Origin: Micromonospora cremea
GTDB taxonomy: Bacteria > Actinomycetota > Actinomycetes > Mycobacteriales > Micromonosporaceae
Length of the DNA stretch: 64,000 nt
Assembly (NCBI RefSeq): GCF_900143515.1
Contig: NZ_FSQT01000002.1
Span: forward strand, 4,651,501-4,715,500
Direction of reading: 5' to 3'
The notes beneath the pieces were generated by a model, which worked only from the letters and a program-made list of their open reading frames with translations, was not told where the DNA came from and ran no database searches. Of this stretch, positions 56,307-64,000 are shown in pieces. Positions within the stretch are counted from its first letter, which is position 1. Each line of letters starts with the position of its first letter. The translations under genes were made by a program, and so were the position numbers.

Positions 56307-57731
56307 TACTCCAACGTCACTTCGCCGGTCGGCTGGCGTAGTGGCTGAGTCTGCGCTGGTAGTGGGATCGACGGGCTCGAACTTGGGATGTTCGCCGCCA
56401 GGTTGACCAGTGCAGGGTGTGAGCTGGCGGTAGTGGAAGGGCAAGGACGAAGGCGTTGAGGAGTCGACGGATCTCCGCCACGGTCAACGCGATGATCTCC
56501 GGGTCGGAGTCGGCCTGCTCGGCGGCGGCGGCGAGGACGGTCAGCACGGCCAGGGCGAGCATGGCCAGGGTGATGAAGCGGTGCCAGCCGTTCCAGCCGC
56601 GGACCTGGTAGTGGTCCAGGCCGACTTGGCCTTTGCCGGTTTGGAACAACTCCTCGATGCTCCAGCGGGACTCGGCGACGGTCACGAGGGTGTGCAGCGG
56701 CACCGGTCGCGGTGACCAGCACAGGTAGAAGGCCAGCTCGCCGGTGCTGCGGCTGCGGCGGATGAGCAGCCAGCGGTGCTCGCCATGCAGGCTGGTGGTG
56801 ATCCAGGCCCACAGGTAGTCGCGGGGTCCTTTCGCTCCCGGACCGCAGCTGAGCCGTTGCCACTCGGCCGTGGGTATCCGGTCGGCGAGGTCGTCGACGC
56901 GGATTAGAGTTCTCCCGTCGTTGACGGTGACGCGTCGGTCGCAGCCGACCGCGAGGACGTAGCCGACGCCGCGATTCTCCAGGTCTGCGCGTAGGCCGGG
57001 GTCGGCGCCGTAGACCTCGTCGCCGGTCGCCCACCCGACGGGGACACCAGCGTCCAGCGCCGCGGTGATCATCTGCCGGGCCAGGGTCGGTTTCGTGGCG
57101 AACCCGACCTCATCGGGAACGCCGGCGCCCGCGCGGTGGTCCGGCCGCTCGCACCAGGTCGCCTCGGGTAGGTAGAGCCGGCGGTCGATCAACGCTCGCC
57201 CCAGGGGTGAGACGTAGGAAAGGAACACCCCGACCTGGGCATTCTCCACCCGGCCGGCGGTGCCGGTGTACTGCCGCTGCACCCCGACCGAGCAGACGCC
57301 CTTCTTCAGAAAGCCGGTCTCGTCGGTGACCAGGACACCATCCGGGTGACCGACATGCTCCATCAGAAAGGCGCGAACGTCATCGCGGACGGCGTCGACG
57401 TCCCACACCGCCGTGCGCAGCAGCCGCTGCATCGCCTGCGGATCCTCGTGACCGGCGCGTTCCGCCAGGGACCAGCACGTCTTACGTTCCACCATCGACA
57501 GCAGTCCCTCAACGAACGCCGCCATGCTCCGGCGTGGTTCGGCCCGGGCGAACCGGCCAGCGACACGCGCTACCGCCGTGTCAAGGATGGCCCGCCACCC
57601 GGTGGGGTTTACGCTGTGGCCCGCGGCCACCGCACGATCTTCGGTTGTCCTCACAAGCCATCGATGATCACGCGGTGGCCGCCCTCATGCCTGCGCCACG
57701 CCCAATGCCGAAGCCAAGTGACGTTGGAGTA
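56307..57731 (-). mobile_element. Complete IS701-family element (1425 bp)
   Basis: Perfect 16-bp terminal inverted repeats TACTCCAACGTCACTT at 56307-56322 and 57716-57731. TTAG is present immediately outside both ends (56303-56306, 57732-57735), the YTAG duplication of this family. The transposase stop lies inside the left repeat. Confidence 0.88.
56317..57654 (-). CDS. IS701-family transposase
   Basis: A 445-aa DDE transposase. Landmarks: SMVERKTCWSLAERAGHEDP near the N-terminus, catalytic Asp in LVTDETGFLKKG, Asp in WATGDEVYGADPGLRADLE, Glu in ESRWSIEELFQTGKGQVGLD. Length and order match intact IS701 members. GTG start. Confidence 0.92.
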   Translation of the reverse strand: MRTTEDRAVAAGHSVNPTGWRAILDTAVARVAGRFARAEPRRSMAAFVEGLLSMVERKTCWSLAERAGHEDPQAMQRLLRTAVWDVDAVRDDVRAFLMEHVGHPDGVLVTDETGFLKKGVCSVGVQRQYTGTAGRVENAQVGVFLSYVSPLGRALIDRRLYLPEATWCERPDHRAGAGVPDEVGFATKPTLARQMITAALDAGVPVGWATGDEVYGADPGLRADLENRGVGYVLAVGCDRRVTVNDGRTLIRVDDLADRIPTAEWQRLSCGPGAKGPRDYLWAWITTSLHGEHRWLLIRRSRSTGELAFYLCWSPRPVPLHTLVTVAESRWSIEELFQTGKGQVGLDHYQVRGWNGWHRFITLAMLALAVLTVLAAAAEQADSDPEIIALTVAEIRRLLNAFVLALPLPPAHTLHWSTWRRTSQVRARRSHYQRRLSHYASRPAK

Positions 57732-57999
57732 TTAGGAGCCATCGCTCGACATCGTCGACGTTGTACATCGTCACCCGCTCCGAAAGCTTGATGAACGGCG
57801 GGCCCTGCGCGGGCTTGGCGGTGCGCCACCGCCGCACCGTTGATGGATCGACCTTGAGTAACCGCGCCAGGTCCTCGGTAGTCATCAGCTTGGACTGCCC
57901 GGAAGGCAAGGGTGCCACTGGGTCGTCCAGGCTCGGCCTCGGTATGAATACGACGAATCCGTCTCTGCTGTCTCGGCCATGGTGTGGAATCGCTTGCAT
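57685..57999 (-). pseudogene. xis: Excisionase gene of the AICE, 3' end displaced by the composite transposon
   Basis: ATG 57999 (AAAGGA upstream) starts 88 native codons: a MerR/Xis-like winged helix LMTTEDLARLLKVDPSTVRR with the wing PPFIKLSERVTMYNVDDVER. At 57736 the transposon begins, and the present frame runs on for 16 foreign residues (LILQRHLASALGVAQA) to a stop at 57685. The native last ten codons (LSKRVTPEAA-stop) lie 6.2 kb away at 51522-51554. The DNA-binding part is intact, so partial activity is possible. Confidence 0.82.
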
Positions 58000-58022
58000 G
58001 ATCAGTCCTTTCTGGTCTTCAG

Positions 58023-59801
58023 TCAGGCAGCGGCTGTTGCGGTGCCGCTGGTGAGGGCGGTGCCGAGTTCGTGGGCGAGTTCTTCGCGGCCGGCGGCGTG
58101 TCGTGCGCGGGCGAGGGCGGCGGCGGTGTTGGCGAGGAGTGCGTCTCCGGTGGTGTGCCAGCCGACGCCGGCGAAGGTGAGGGTGCCGACGATGGGGGTG
58201 GTGTCGTCGAGGTGGTCGACGGCCTTGATGTGCTCGCCGGCGCCCTGGTCCTGGTCCTCGTTGCGTCGGTAGGTGACGCGGGTGTCGCGCAGGAGTTGGA
58301 AGGTGACGGAGTAGCGGCGGGCTTGGTGAGGAAGTGGCCGCCGAAGCCGAGCATGTGAGCCCATCGCCGCAGCCGGACGTACGGGTTGGCCGTGGCCGGT
58401 TTCGTCGGTTCGGCGTCAAGGGCGGCTTGACGGGTGGCGATGCAGACGGGGCAGGCGGCGTAGCGGGTGTGGGTGCCGCAGTCGGGACACTCCCAGGACT
58501 CGACGAATCCGGGCCGGGGCCGGTTGCCCCGAGGCCGTTGGGACACCGGGATGGGTGCGCCGGTGGGTCGGCCGAGTCGCCAGCAGGCGTCGATGAGGCG
58601 GGCGGTGTGGTCGCCGTCGGGATCGGCGTAGTCGCCGATGCTGTCGGCGTCGAGCCTGACGGAGCGGTGCCCGGTTACCTCGGTGCTCTTGGTGGCGTAT
58701 TTGGCAAGGTATCCGGCGAACCATGCTGTCGGTGACCTCACCGCGACCGGTCAGGCTGATCGGACGGATGTCGACCTGCTCGCCCCATGCCATGGGCCAG
58801 CCCTCAGGGCGGTCCGGATGGCCGGGGGTGGCGAAGGCGACCTGCTCGACGGCGTGCCGGAGGGCGTCTTCCAGGTCAGTGGTCGTGAAGCCGGCCGGTG
58901 GCGGCACTACGGCCGCCGCGTCGGTGGGATGCATGCCGTCGAGGCGGACCAGGGCGTGGAAGTGGACCGCTCCCGTTGCCTGGAACTCGGCCACCTTGCC
59001 GTGGGAAAGCCGGATCGGCGGGACATTGCGGGTGTTGCCGGAGGCGGTGACGACCTCGACCTGAGGTATGCCGCGTCGGCGGGCGAGTTTGGCGAGCCAC
59101 CGTTCCGCGGCTTGCTTGGTGCGGTGCCACAACTCGCCTGAGTAGAGGTTCCAGACGACCTGGTGGTCGTGGTCGTAGCAGTCCAGGCACAACGGCTGAC
59201 CGAGGACTTGGTCGCCGGGCTCATGCCGAGCCCAGCACACGGCAGGTTGGCCGTGCTTGCAGAGGCCGGTGCCACGGCGGGCGTGACACGGCTCGGGCCG
59301 GCAGTCGCAACGCTTCCGATCCCGGCAGGTGTGTCGCTTGACCACACGGACGTGAACCGGCCCGAAGGACGGGGCGGTGAAGGTGGGGAAGACGGACGGG
59401 TGTCGGGCGACCGTCTCGGGGACACCCTTACCGCCGGTGAGGCCGACGCGCAGCAGTTGGTAGGCGTCGCGTTGGTAGGTCTGGGCGCAGGAAGGGCAGA
59501 CGGTGGCCCGACGGTTGCCGCACGCGGTGTAGATCGTGGCATCAGGCATGGCGTCGGTGTTCCGCTGATTCAGCACCAGGCCCGTCGACGGGTCGACGGT
59601 GAGGAGCTGGCCGGCGAGGCGGATTGGGCGGGTGCAGCCGGCGGCGGCCCGGACGTGGTCCAGCCAGCCGAAGTAGTCGGGGCGGGTGGCGCGTGCGAAG
59701 GCGGAGCCGGCGGCGGTGTAGCCGTAGACGGGGATGGTGTCGGCGTTCGAGCCCACACCCCGGGCCGTGGCTCGGGGTGTGATGTCCAGCGTCGAGGCCA
59801 T
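58023..59801 (-). pseudogene. repSA: RepSA-type replication initiator with two frameshifts
   Basis: ATG 59801 opens the initiator: Cys-rich ACGNRRATVCPSCAQTYQRD, CWARHEPGDQVLGQPLCLDC and the rolling-circle region AVHFHALVRLDGMHPTD (His-x-His). At about 58722 an extra T shifts the frame; coding continues as AGYLAKYATKSTEVTGHRSV (Tyr-x-x-Lys) and CPDCGTHTRYAACPVC. At about 58322 a missing G shifts it again to RRYSVTFQLLRDTRVTYRRN and on to a stop at 58023. Each break is one base in a short homopolymer, so a sequencing error is possible. Ends 24 bp before xis. Confidence 0.8.
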
Positions 59802-60067
59802 CAGCCGGCAACCTCGGTGAGGTGTCGGGTGGTGATGGTGCGTTCGGTGACGATGACCCGGCAGGCGCCGCACTGACGCTTGGCCGGCTCGTGCCGATGG
59901 CAGGGAATCTGGACGGTCTGTCCGCCGCAGCGGACGGTGACCGGTGCCCGGCAGGGCCCGCCGGGGATGACGTGCACGAGGGTCTGGCGGATGTCGAACG
60001 GGTGCGGGTCGATGAAGGCGGGGCAGGTGTGGATGACCTGTTCGATGTCGACGAGGTAGATGGTCAT
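59801..60067 (-). CDS. Small Cys-rich AICE protein
   Basis: An 88-aa protein (MTIYLVDIEQVIHTCPAFID, VTVRCGGQTVQIPCHRHEPA, RQCGACRVIVTERTITTRHL). Its CGG, PCH and CGAC spacing suggests a zinc ribbon. The stop overlaps the rep ATG (TGATG), and its ATG lies inside the end of the SpdB gene. Such short genes are common in AICE replication operons; role unknown. Confidence 0.65.
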   Translation of the reverse strand: MTIYLVDIEQVIHTCPAFIDPHPFDIRQTLVHVIPGGPCRAPVTVRCGGQTVQIPCHRHEPAKRQCGACRVIVTERTITTRHLTEVAG

Positions 60068-60790
60068 CGGCCACCACCGGTGATGGTGGCGAGGAGCTGC
60101 CCGGCGACGGCCGGGGCGATGCTCAGCCGGTCGGAGAGCTCGTCAGCGGTGATGGGCTGGCCGGTGGCTTGTTCGTGCTGCACGGCTGCGAAGCGGGGCG
60201 GTGGGCAGCAGGTGGGCAGGGACGTCGACCGGCTCAGGGGCCGGCGTGGTGACAGGTTCCGGTTCGACGGTCGGGGTCGGCTCGGGGGCCGGGGTGATAG
60301 CGGCCGGTGGTGCCGGCTCGGTGGTGACCTGCTCGGCCACCTGAACATGGATCGGCTCGGCCGGCTCGGCGGCGGGCGTGCCGTGTTCCGGCATGGGTGC
60401 CGGGGCGAGGACGAGCTTGACCAGGGCCATGAACGCCAAGGCGGGAACGGCGGAGAGAAGCCACCCGGATGGGCCGGGTTTGGCGACGGCGAGTTGCGCG
60501 GCCAGGGACAGGCCGGCGGCGGCGATAAGCAGGAACAGAGGGTAGCCGATGGGAGCGCCGGCCCGGCGGCGTCGGCGAATGGTCAGGAGCGAGGCGATGG
60601 GGACGAGTTCGGAGATGACGGCGTTGGCCCAGCCGAACCATGCCCCGGTTCCGGTGGGGGAGTTGGCGAGGGTCCAGTCTTTGACGTGGGTGAAGGAGGC
60701 GGCGCCGGCGAAGCCGGCGACGGTGAGGAGGATGAGGACCAGGACGACGCCTTCGAGGCGGGTGCCGTTGGTGGGTTTAGTGCTGGTCAT
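60064..60790 (-). CDS. SpdB-like DUF2637 membrane protein (C-terminal frameshift)
   Basis: ATG 60790 starts a four-helix DUF2637 domain (VVLVLILLTVAGFAGAASFT, WANAVISELVPIASLLTIRR, LLIAAAGLSLAAQLAVAKP, AVPALAFMALVKLVLAP). A Pro/Glu/Thr-rich linker follows. At about 60198, an extra C shifts the frame. The native end, AVQHEQATGQPITADELSDR and LSIAPAVAGQLLATITGGGR, is in the next frame and stops at 60064. SpdB proteins act in intramycelial plasmid spreading. The domain itself is intact. Confidence 0.75.
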
Positions 60791-61061
60791 GGCCGGTCAC
60801 CTCGGGTCGGCGGTGTGGGGTGGGGTAGAGGTCGATGACGCCCAGGCAGTGGGCGCAGAGCACGGGGATCAGACCGACGGCGGCCATCCGGTTGCGGAAG
60901 CAGGCCAGGCAGGTGAAGTCGGACGGGAAGAGTCCGTCGCCGTCGCAGCCGCCGCAGATGGGCAGGCATTCGGGGCAGGGCCGGTAGACCAGGCCGAGGA
61001 CGTCGTGGTTGCCGGCTGGCATGTTGCAGTCGGTGCAGAACCGGCAGTCGTCATCGGTCAT
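60777..61061 (-). CDS. Zinc-ribbon-like AICE protein
   Basis: A 94-aa protein with many Cys pairs: CRFCTDCNMPAG, CPECLPICGGCDGDG, TCLACFRNRM and LCAHCLGVIDLY, resembling DnaJ-type or rubredoxin-like zinc sites. Probably a small nucleic-acid or protein-binding factor of the element. Overlaps both neighbours by a few bases, so it is part of the same operon. Confidence 0.7.
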   Translation of the reverse strand: MTDDDCRFCTDCNMPAGNHDVLGLVYRPCPECLPICGGCDGDGLFPSDFTCLACFRNRMAAVGLIPVLCAHCLGVIDLYPTPHRRPEVTGHDQH

Positions 61062-61344
61062 CGCTGGTCACCTCCCCGGCGGTGACGAGGCGTTCTTCGG
61101 CGATGAGGCCGGCGAGGCCGACGCGGATCCCGTCGCAGGTCGGGCAGTCCTGGCCCTCGCCGGCGGTGCAGTCGGCGAGGTGTGCTTCGTGGATGATGCG
61201 GATGGATTCGGCGTAGTAGCCGGAGAGGAAGCGTTCGAAGGACAGGGGGCCGCGGCCGGCGAAGTCACCGGCGATGGCGTTCACGACGTAGTCGTCGGGT
61301 GTGGTGCGCTGCTGCGCGGCGAGGTTGAGCGTCGAGTGGGTCAC
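61051..61344 (-). CDS. Small hypothetical AICE protein
   Basis: A 97-aa protein: DDYVVNAIAGDFAGRGPLSF, ERFLSGYYAESIRIIHEAHL, CTAGEGQDCPTCDGIRVGLA. It is acidic, with one CPTC pair. It starts at ATG 61344, the first gene of the operon on this strand. The 120 bp upstream (61345-61464) show no further gene and may hold the operon promoter. Confidence 0.6.
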   Translation of the reverse strand: MTHSTLNLAAQQRTTPDDYVVNAIAGDFAGRGPLSFERFLSGYYAESIRIIHEAHLADCTAGEGQDCPTCDGIRVGLAGLIAEERLVTAGEVTSDDR

Positions 61345-61464
61345 GCTTGACGGATCGGCGTCACCTGATCGGCCGCGGCAACCTGCGCGGTGAGGGTGGC
61401 GGGGGCAACCAGACCCTCTCCAGCGGCTCCGGCGGCGGCTCTGGCGGTCTCTGACCCGATCCGT

Positions 61465-61974
61465 TCAGGCGGAGTCGGAACGGTCCACGCGCTCGTCGGA
61501 GTCACTCAGGTCCAGGGCCAGCTCCCAGAGGTGGGCGGCCACGGGCTGCCGCTGCTCCGGGGTCGGCTCCGGGCCGACCTGACGGCGCGCCTCCGTCAGG
61601 GCCTCCTCGAAGGTCGCTGCCGCTTCCGCGTCCAGGTGCAGCACGTTTCCCCGACGTGCGATCCCGATAGCGAGGACCATCACGCTGAACAGCGCCGCCA
61701 CGCAGACCAGAACCAGTCCGGGTAGGAGCGCGAGCGCGCCCCAGAGCCGGTCGCCGGAGCCGAGCAGCCGAACCCCGGCCACGAACGCGACGACCGCCAG
61801 ACCGAGCGAGAGTACGCCGATCCCCTTGAACCATCGGGCGGCGTCGGGCAGCCACACCTCGTCCGTGAAAGATGCCCGGCGGGGAGGCTCGCTGGTGTCG
61901 CTGTTCCAGCGCAGCGACGTCATACCGTTCCGCTGGCGGCGGATCTTGAGGTCACCGATCTGTTCGTCCTGCAC
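61465..61974 (-). CDS. Two-helix membrane protein
   Basis: A 169-aa protein. A polar N-terminus (MQDEQIGDLKIRRQRNGMTS) precedes two membrane helices (GIGVLSLGLAVVAFVAGVRL and LLPGLVLVCVAALFSVMVLA) and a helical cytoplasmic tail (ATFEEALTEARRQVGPEPTP). No family recognised. Lies beyond the recognisable AICE operon. Confidence 0.6.
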   Translation of the reverse strand: MQDEQIGDLKIRRQRNGMTSLRWNSDTSEPPRRASFTDEVWLPDAARWFKGIGVLSLGLAVVAFVAGVRLLGSGDRLWGALALLPGLVLVCVAALFSVMVLAIGIARRGNVLHLDAEAAATFEEALTEARRQVGPEPTPEQRQPVAAHLWELALDLSDSDERVDRSDSA

Positions 61975-61977
61975 GGA

Positions 61978-62494
61978 TCACCCCCGGTCGGTCGGTGCGG
62001 CCGACGATAGCCGGTCCGGTCGAACGGCGGACCCCGCCCGGTGCGAACCGGTATCGAGGAGCGCGGTGAGCGGCCCAGTGCCGGTCCCCCCGGTTCCGCC
62101 TTCGCCTCGGCGCCGGTGAGCCACACCGCTGTCACGTCGTCGTCGGGCGGCAGTTCGCAGTGCCAGACCGCGAAGTACGCCTCCGACGTCGGCCACTCGC
62201 ACCCCTCGGTGGGTGCGGCGACGGTGTTCCGGACGTAGCCGAGAAGCGTCGTCGGCCGGACACCGCCGAAGGTGTCCCGGAGCAGTCCACGCAGGCACTC
62301 CTCGACAGGCAGCCCGTCGACCCGACGGGTGGGGATGTCCAGCCCCCGGCCGTCGGCGCGGGGCCGCGTGCAGATCCGCCCGTCCCGCGTCGCGAGGACG
62401 GCGCGCCGGAGCAGGCCGAGTTCCCGCACGGGTAGCGTCGCACCGCCGACTCCCTCGTCGCGACAATCGCGACGCGCGCGGGAGTGCTAGTCAT
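61978..62494 (-). pseudogene. Nudix-like gene, frameshifted, degenerate catalytic helix
   Basis: From ATG 62494: TSTPARVAIVATR, then in a second frame EGVGGATLPVRELGLLRRAV, GRGLDIPTRRVDGLPVEECL, RGLLRDTFGGVRPTTLLGYV, EAYFAVWHCELPPDDDVTAV. Near 62100 the frame changes again (GPLTALLDTGSHRAGSA). The Nudix helix lacks the REUxEE glutamates. It is not a working Nudix hydrolase. Confidence 0.45.
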
Positions 62495-62621
62495 GCCAGA
62501 ACAGGAACGAGAGGCCACGCTCGGCCGGATCCGCGCTTTCCTCGCGAGCAGACCGGAGACCACCAGCGGCGAGTTCACCCTCCCGATGCTGACCGGCGTA
62601 CTGCGCGTCCGGCAGCTGTGA
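62493..62621 (+). CDS. 42-aa hypothetical ORF
   Basis: Divergent from the Nudix-like remnant. It encodes MPEQEREATLGRIRAFLASR, PETTSGEFTLPMLTGVLRVR, QL with good codon use. It may be a truncated gene front; no family recognised. Confidence 0.3.
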   Translation: MPEQEREATLGRIRAFLASRPETTSGEFTLPMLTGVLRVRQL

Positions 62622-62674
62622 AAGCCATCGACCACCCGATCTTCAAGTAAGCGAGTCGCGGTTCGTCGACCAGC

Positions 62675-62812
62675 GTCCACGCGGCCGGCGCTGACCTGAT
62701 GATCTCGGCCAACCCTGGCTGCTCCATGCAGATCACCAGGGCACTCGGCGATCAAGGCAACGCGCTTCACGTCGCGCACATCGCCAAGGTCATCGATGCG
62801 CCGGTCCGTTCC
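62675..62812 (+). pseudogene. C-terminal fragment of a glycolate-oxidase-type iron-sulfur subunit (GlcF/LutA-like)
   Basis: The codons read VHAAGADLMISANPGCSMQI, TRALGDQGNALHVAHIAKVI, DA. The SANPGC...Q stretch with the following His is the last cysteine-rich (CCG) motif of GlcF/LutA proteins. Nothing of the rest of the gene is present. Confidence 0.5.
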
Positions 62813-62989
62813 CGGCCCAGCCCAGCGCGCTGCCGCACGGTAAGGGCGCCAACGCCCCGGCCCGGGGTAGCGATCTGCTGTTCGCGGGCGATCAGTCAGC
62901 ATTTCGGAACCTCGGTGTCGCGTGTGGCGCCCCAGACTGAGAATGCGACGGCTGGGTTAAGCTCGCCTCCTGACGGCCGCGGAGCCCTT

Positions 62990-63724
62990 TGATCGGGTGC
63001 ACACTCATGCCGCGAGTCGCGCGGTTGTCGCGATCATGTCAAGCATCATCCGAGGCCGCCAAGTCAAGCATCACCCGGAGTCAGACAGCCGGCTGCCGGC
63101 GAAGTCGTTCAAAGTTTCTGTACGTCTTCAAGGCGGCCCTTGACGGGCCGCACGCGCCGCCGCCTGGGCGCGCGGCTTGCACTCCGCTGCCGCTCCGCTC
63201 CGGCCATGCAACACGCCCGGCGGCTGGCGCGGAGGCAGGGGAAGCCCAGAGGGCCGCCGCAGGACGACAGGAGCTTGACCGGGGAGATGGTGGGCCGGCA
63301 GCCGGCCGGGCCGCGCGGCCAGGACCCGCGCGGCGTGGGGAAGCGCACGCCGTCCGCGTCGGCGAGCTGCCGCCACTCGCGGGGTTGCGGTTAGGGGGCC
63401 TCCGGCGGGGGCGCTCCGGCTCCAGGATGGCCGAAGATCGCTGGCAGCCGCCGGGTTCGTGGGTGGTTGCGGGTTGGCCATCCCGCCTGCCATCGACCCG
63501 GGCAAGCCGAGCAGACCACCGCCCGACCCGCCAGCGCCCGTACGAGCCGTCACGGTCCGCCCGTCGTGGCGGGCCGGGCGGCGGCCCGCTCCCCAGGAGG
63601 GCGGGTCGACGGCACACGGGATGGCAGCAGGTCGTCAGGTTGTTGGCTGAAGCAGTCCGAGGTCTAGCAGGTTTGTCAGCGGTGGAATCTGTGCCCCCTG
63701 CGGCCGGTCCTCCATAATCGGCGG
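62990..63724. other. Stretch with no supported gene
   Basis: Overlapping open frames run on both strands, but all are short, Arg/Pro/Ala-rich and without ribosome sites, as expected from GC-rich non-coding DNA. The only structure seen is a hairpin at 63133-63151 (gcggccc and gggccgc around ttgac). Confidence 0.5.
63133..63151. terminator. 7-bp GC hairpin
   Basis: gcggccc and gggccgc flank the 5-base loop ttgac inside the non-coding right-edge stretch. It could terminate transcription from either side; no adjacent gene makes this certain. Confidence 0.3.
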
Positions 63725-64000
63725 ATGGCTTGCGACTCCGCTGAGGGCGGGCAGCATGGCTTTACAGCGGGTTGGCGGCTCGCGGCCGCCGCCGTGATCC
63801 TGATAACGGTCGTTGCTGCGCGGTTCAACGCCGGACTCGCCGATTTTGTCAACACGGATCCACAGGGCGCCGGTCAGGTACGAGAGGTGGAGCGCTTCGC
63901 TACCGGCCTGGTCTACACGTCTGGTCAGTCTGTTGGTCAGGTGATCGCGATGGTGTTTGGTGCATTCGTGCCGGTTGGCTGGCATTTTCGAATGGCGTTG
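63725..64000 (+). CDS. Membrane protein, 3' end outside window
   Basis: The frame is open from ATG 63725 to the right edge (92 codons). An acidic start (MACDSAEGGQHGFTAGWR) precedes a membrane helix (LAAAAVILITVVAARF), a polar loop (LADFVNTDPQGAGQVREVER) and a second helix (GQVIAMVFGAFVPVGWHF). No family recognised from this part. Confidence 0.5.
   Translation, partial: MACDSAEGGQHGFTAGWRLAAAAVILITVVAARFNAGLADFVNTDPQGAGQVREVERFATGLVYTSGQSVGQVIAMVFGAFVPVGWHFRMAL

Larger units (their letters stand above)
51551..57735. mobile_element. IS701-bounded composite transposon inserted in xis, with TTAG target duplication
   Basis: The left edge is TTAG (51551-51554) plus TACTCCAACGTCACTT (51555-51570). 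The right edge is the reverse complement of that 16-mer (57716-57731) plus TTAG (57732-57735). IS701-family elements duplicate a 4-bp YTAG target, so both edges fit. The left IS701 survives only as its last 40-50 bp; the right copy is complete. Between them lie another IS relic, a membrane protein, a two-component system, a DUF1275-like fragment and an IS630. Removing it rejoins xis in frame. Confidence 0.82.
50203..61344. mobile_element. Element B: degraded pSAM2-like AICE (right end unresolved)
   Basis: From the att core rightward, all element genes are on the minus strand: int, xis (split), a RepSA-type initiator, a small Cys-rich gene, an SpdB/DUF2637 gene and two more small genes. This is the replication-integration module of an actinomycete integrative and conjugative element. 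I see no FtsK/TraB-like translocase, no imuA/korSA-like regulator and no further att copy up to 64000, so the right part is lost or outside. Confidence 0.75.

Noticed and set aside
63109..63717. Overlapping Arg/Pro-rich frames near the right edge
   Set aside because: Three or more frames are open at once with no start signal; best explained as non-coding GC-rich DNA.

Overview
The window is high-GC actinobacterial DNA, most likely from a Micromonospora-like member of the Micromonosporaceae. Codon use, frequent GTG/TTG starts, ATGA/GTGA gene overlaps and the gene order support this. Its left half follows the Mycobacterium tuberculosis Rv1692-Rv1713 order: HAD phosphatase, tlyA, NAD kinase, recN, steA, steB/mctB, pyrG, Nudix, xerD, parA, scpA, scpB, rRNA pseudouridine synthase, cmk, der.

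Core chromosome (1-33.4 kb): a partial RGG-repeat/TPR-like protein opens the window. It is followed by the HAD phosphatase, an SCP2-domain protein, a phasin-like protein with a histone-like Lys/Ala tail, tlyA, nadK, a 1240-aa secreted subtilisin with a convergent LuxR/TrmB-type regulator, and recN. Next is a cell-envelope block: steA, steB, an MraY-like transferase, murJ, a GT4 glycosyltransferase and a large membrane protein. Then come pyrG, Nudix, a TM2 protein, alanine dehydrogenase, xerD, the chromosome-segregation set parA-scpA-scpB, an rRNA pseudouridine synthase, cmk and der. A perfect hairpin terminator and tRNA-Pro(GGG) end this block.

Island A (33.4-50.2 kb): the last 35 bp of tRNA-Pro recur exactly at 50203-50237. 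The DNA between the two copies is a patchwork of relics and a few intact genes. The relics are a TROVE/Ro fragment, a prophage tail-lysis piece with an intact ceramidase-like gene, an MscS fragment, a truncated MmyB regulator, an SCP2 fragment cut by an IS, a frameshifted coiled-coil gene and an alpha/beta-hydrolase pseudogene. The intact genes include LtrA, a BtuF-like protein, an anti-sigma-type ATPase, a DUF4389 protein and an NAD(P)-binding protein. I see no integrase inside it.

Element B (50.2 to about 61.3 kb): a pSAM2-like actinomycete integrative element. Its tyrosine integrase lies directly right of the distal att copy, and xis, a RepSA-type initiator, an SpdB/DUF2637 protein and small Cys-rich proteins are encoded on the same strand. 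The 3' end of xis is split by a 6.2-kb IS701-bounded composite transposon (51551-57735, TTAG duplicated on both sides). It carries a two-component system, a membrane protein, a DUF1275-like fragment and an IS630 copy. Joining the flanks at TTAG restores a 98-codon xis whose TGA overlaps the int ATG. rep and the SpdB gene carry single-base frameshifts, and no FtsK/TraB-type transfer gene is visible, so the element looks decayed.

Right edge (61.4-64 kb): a small membrane protein, a degraded Nudix-like gene, a GlcF C-terminal fragment, about 0.7 kb without a supported gene, and the start of a membrane protein that runs off the window.
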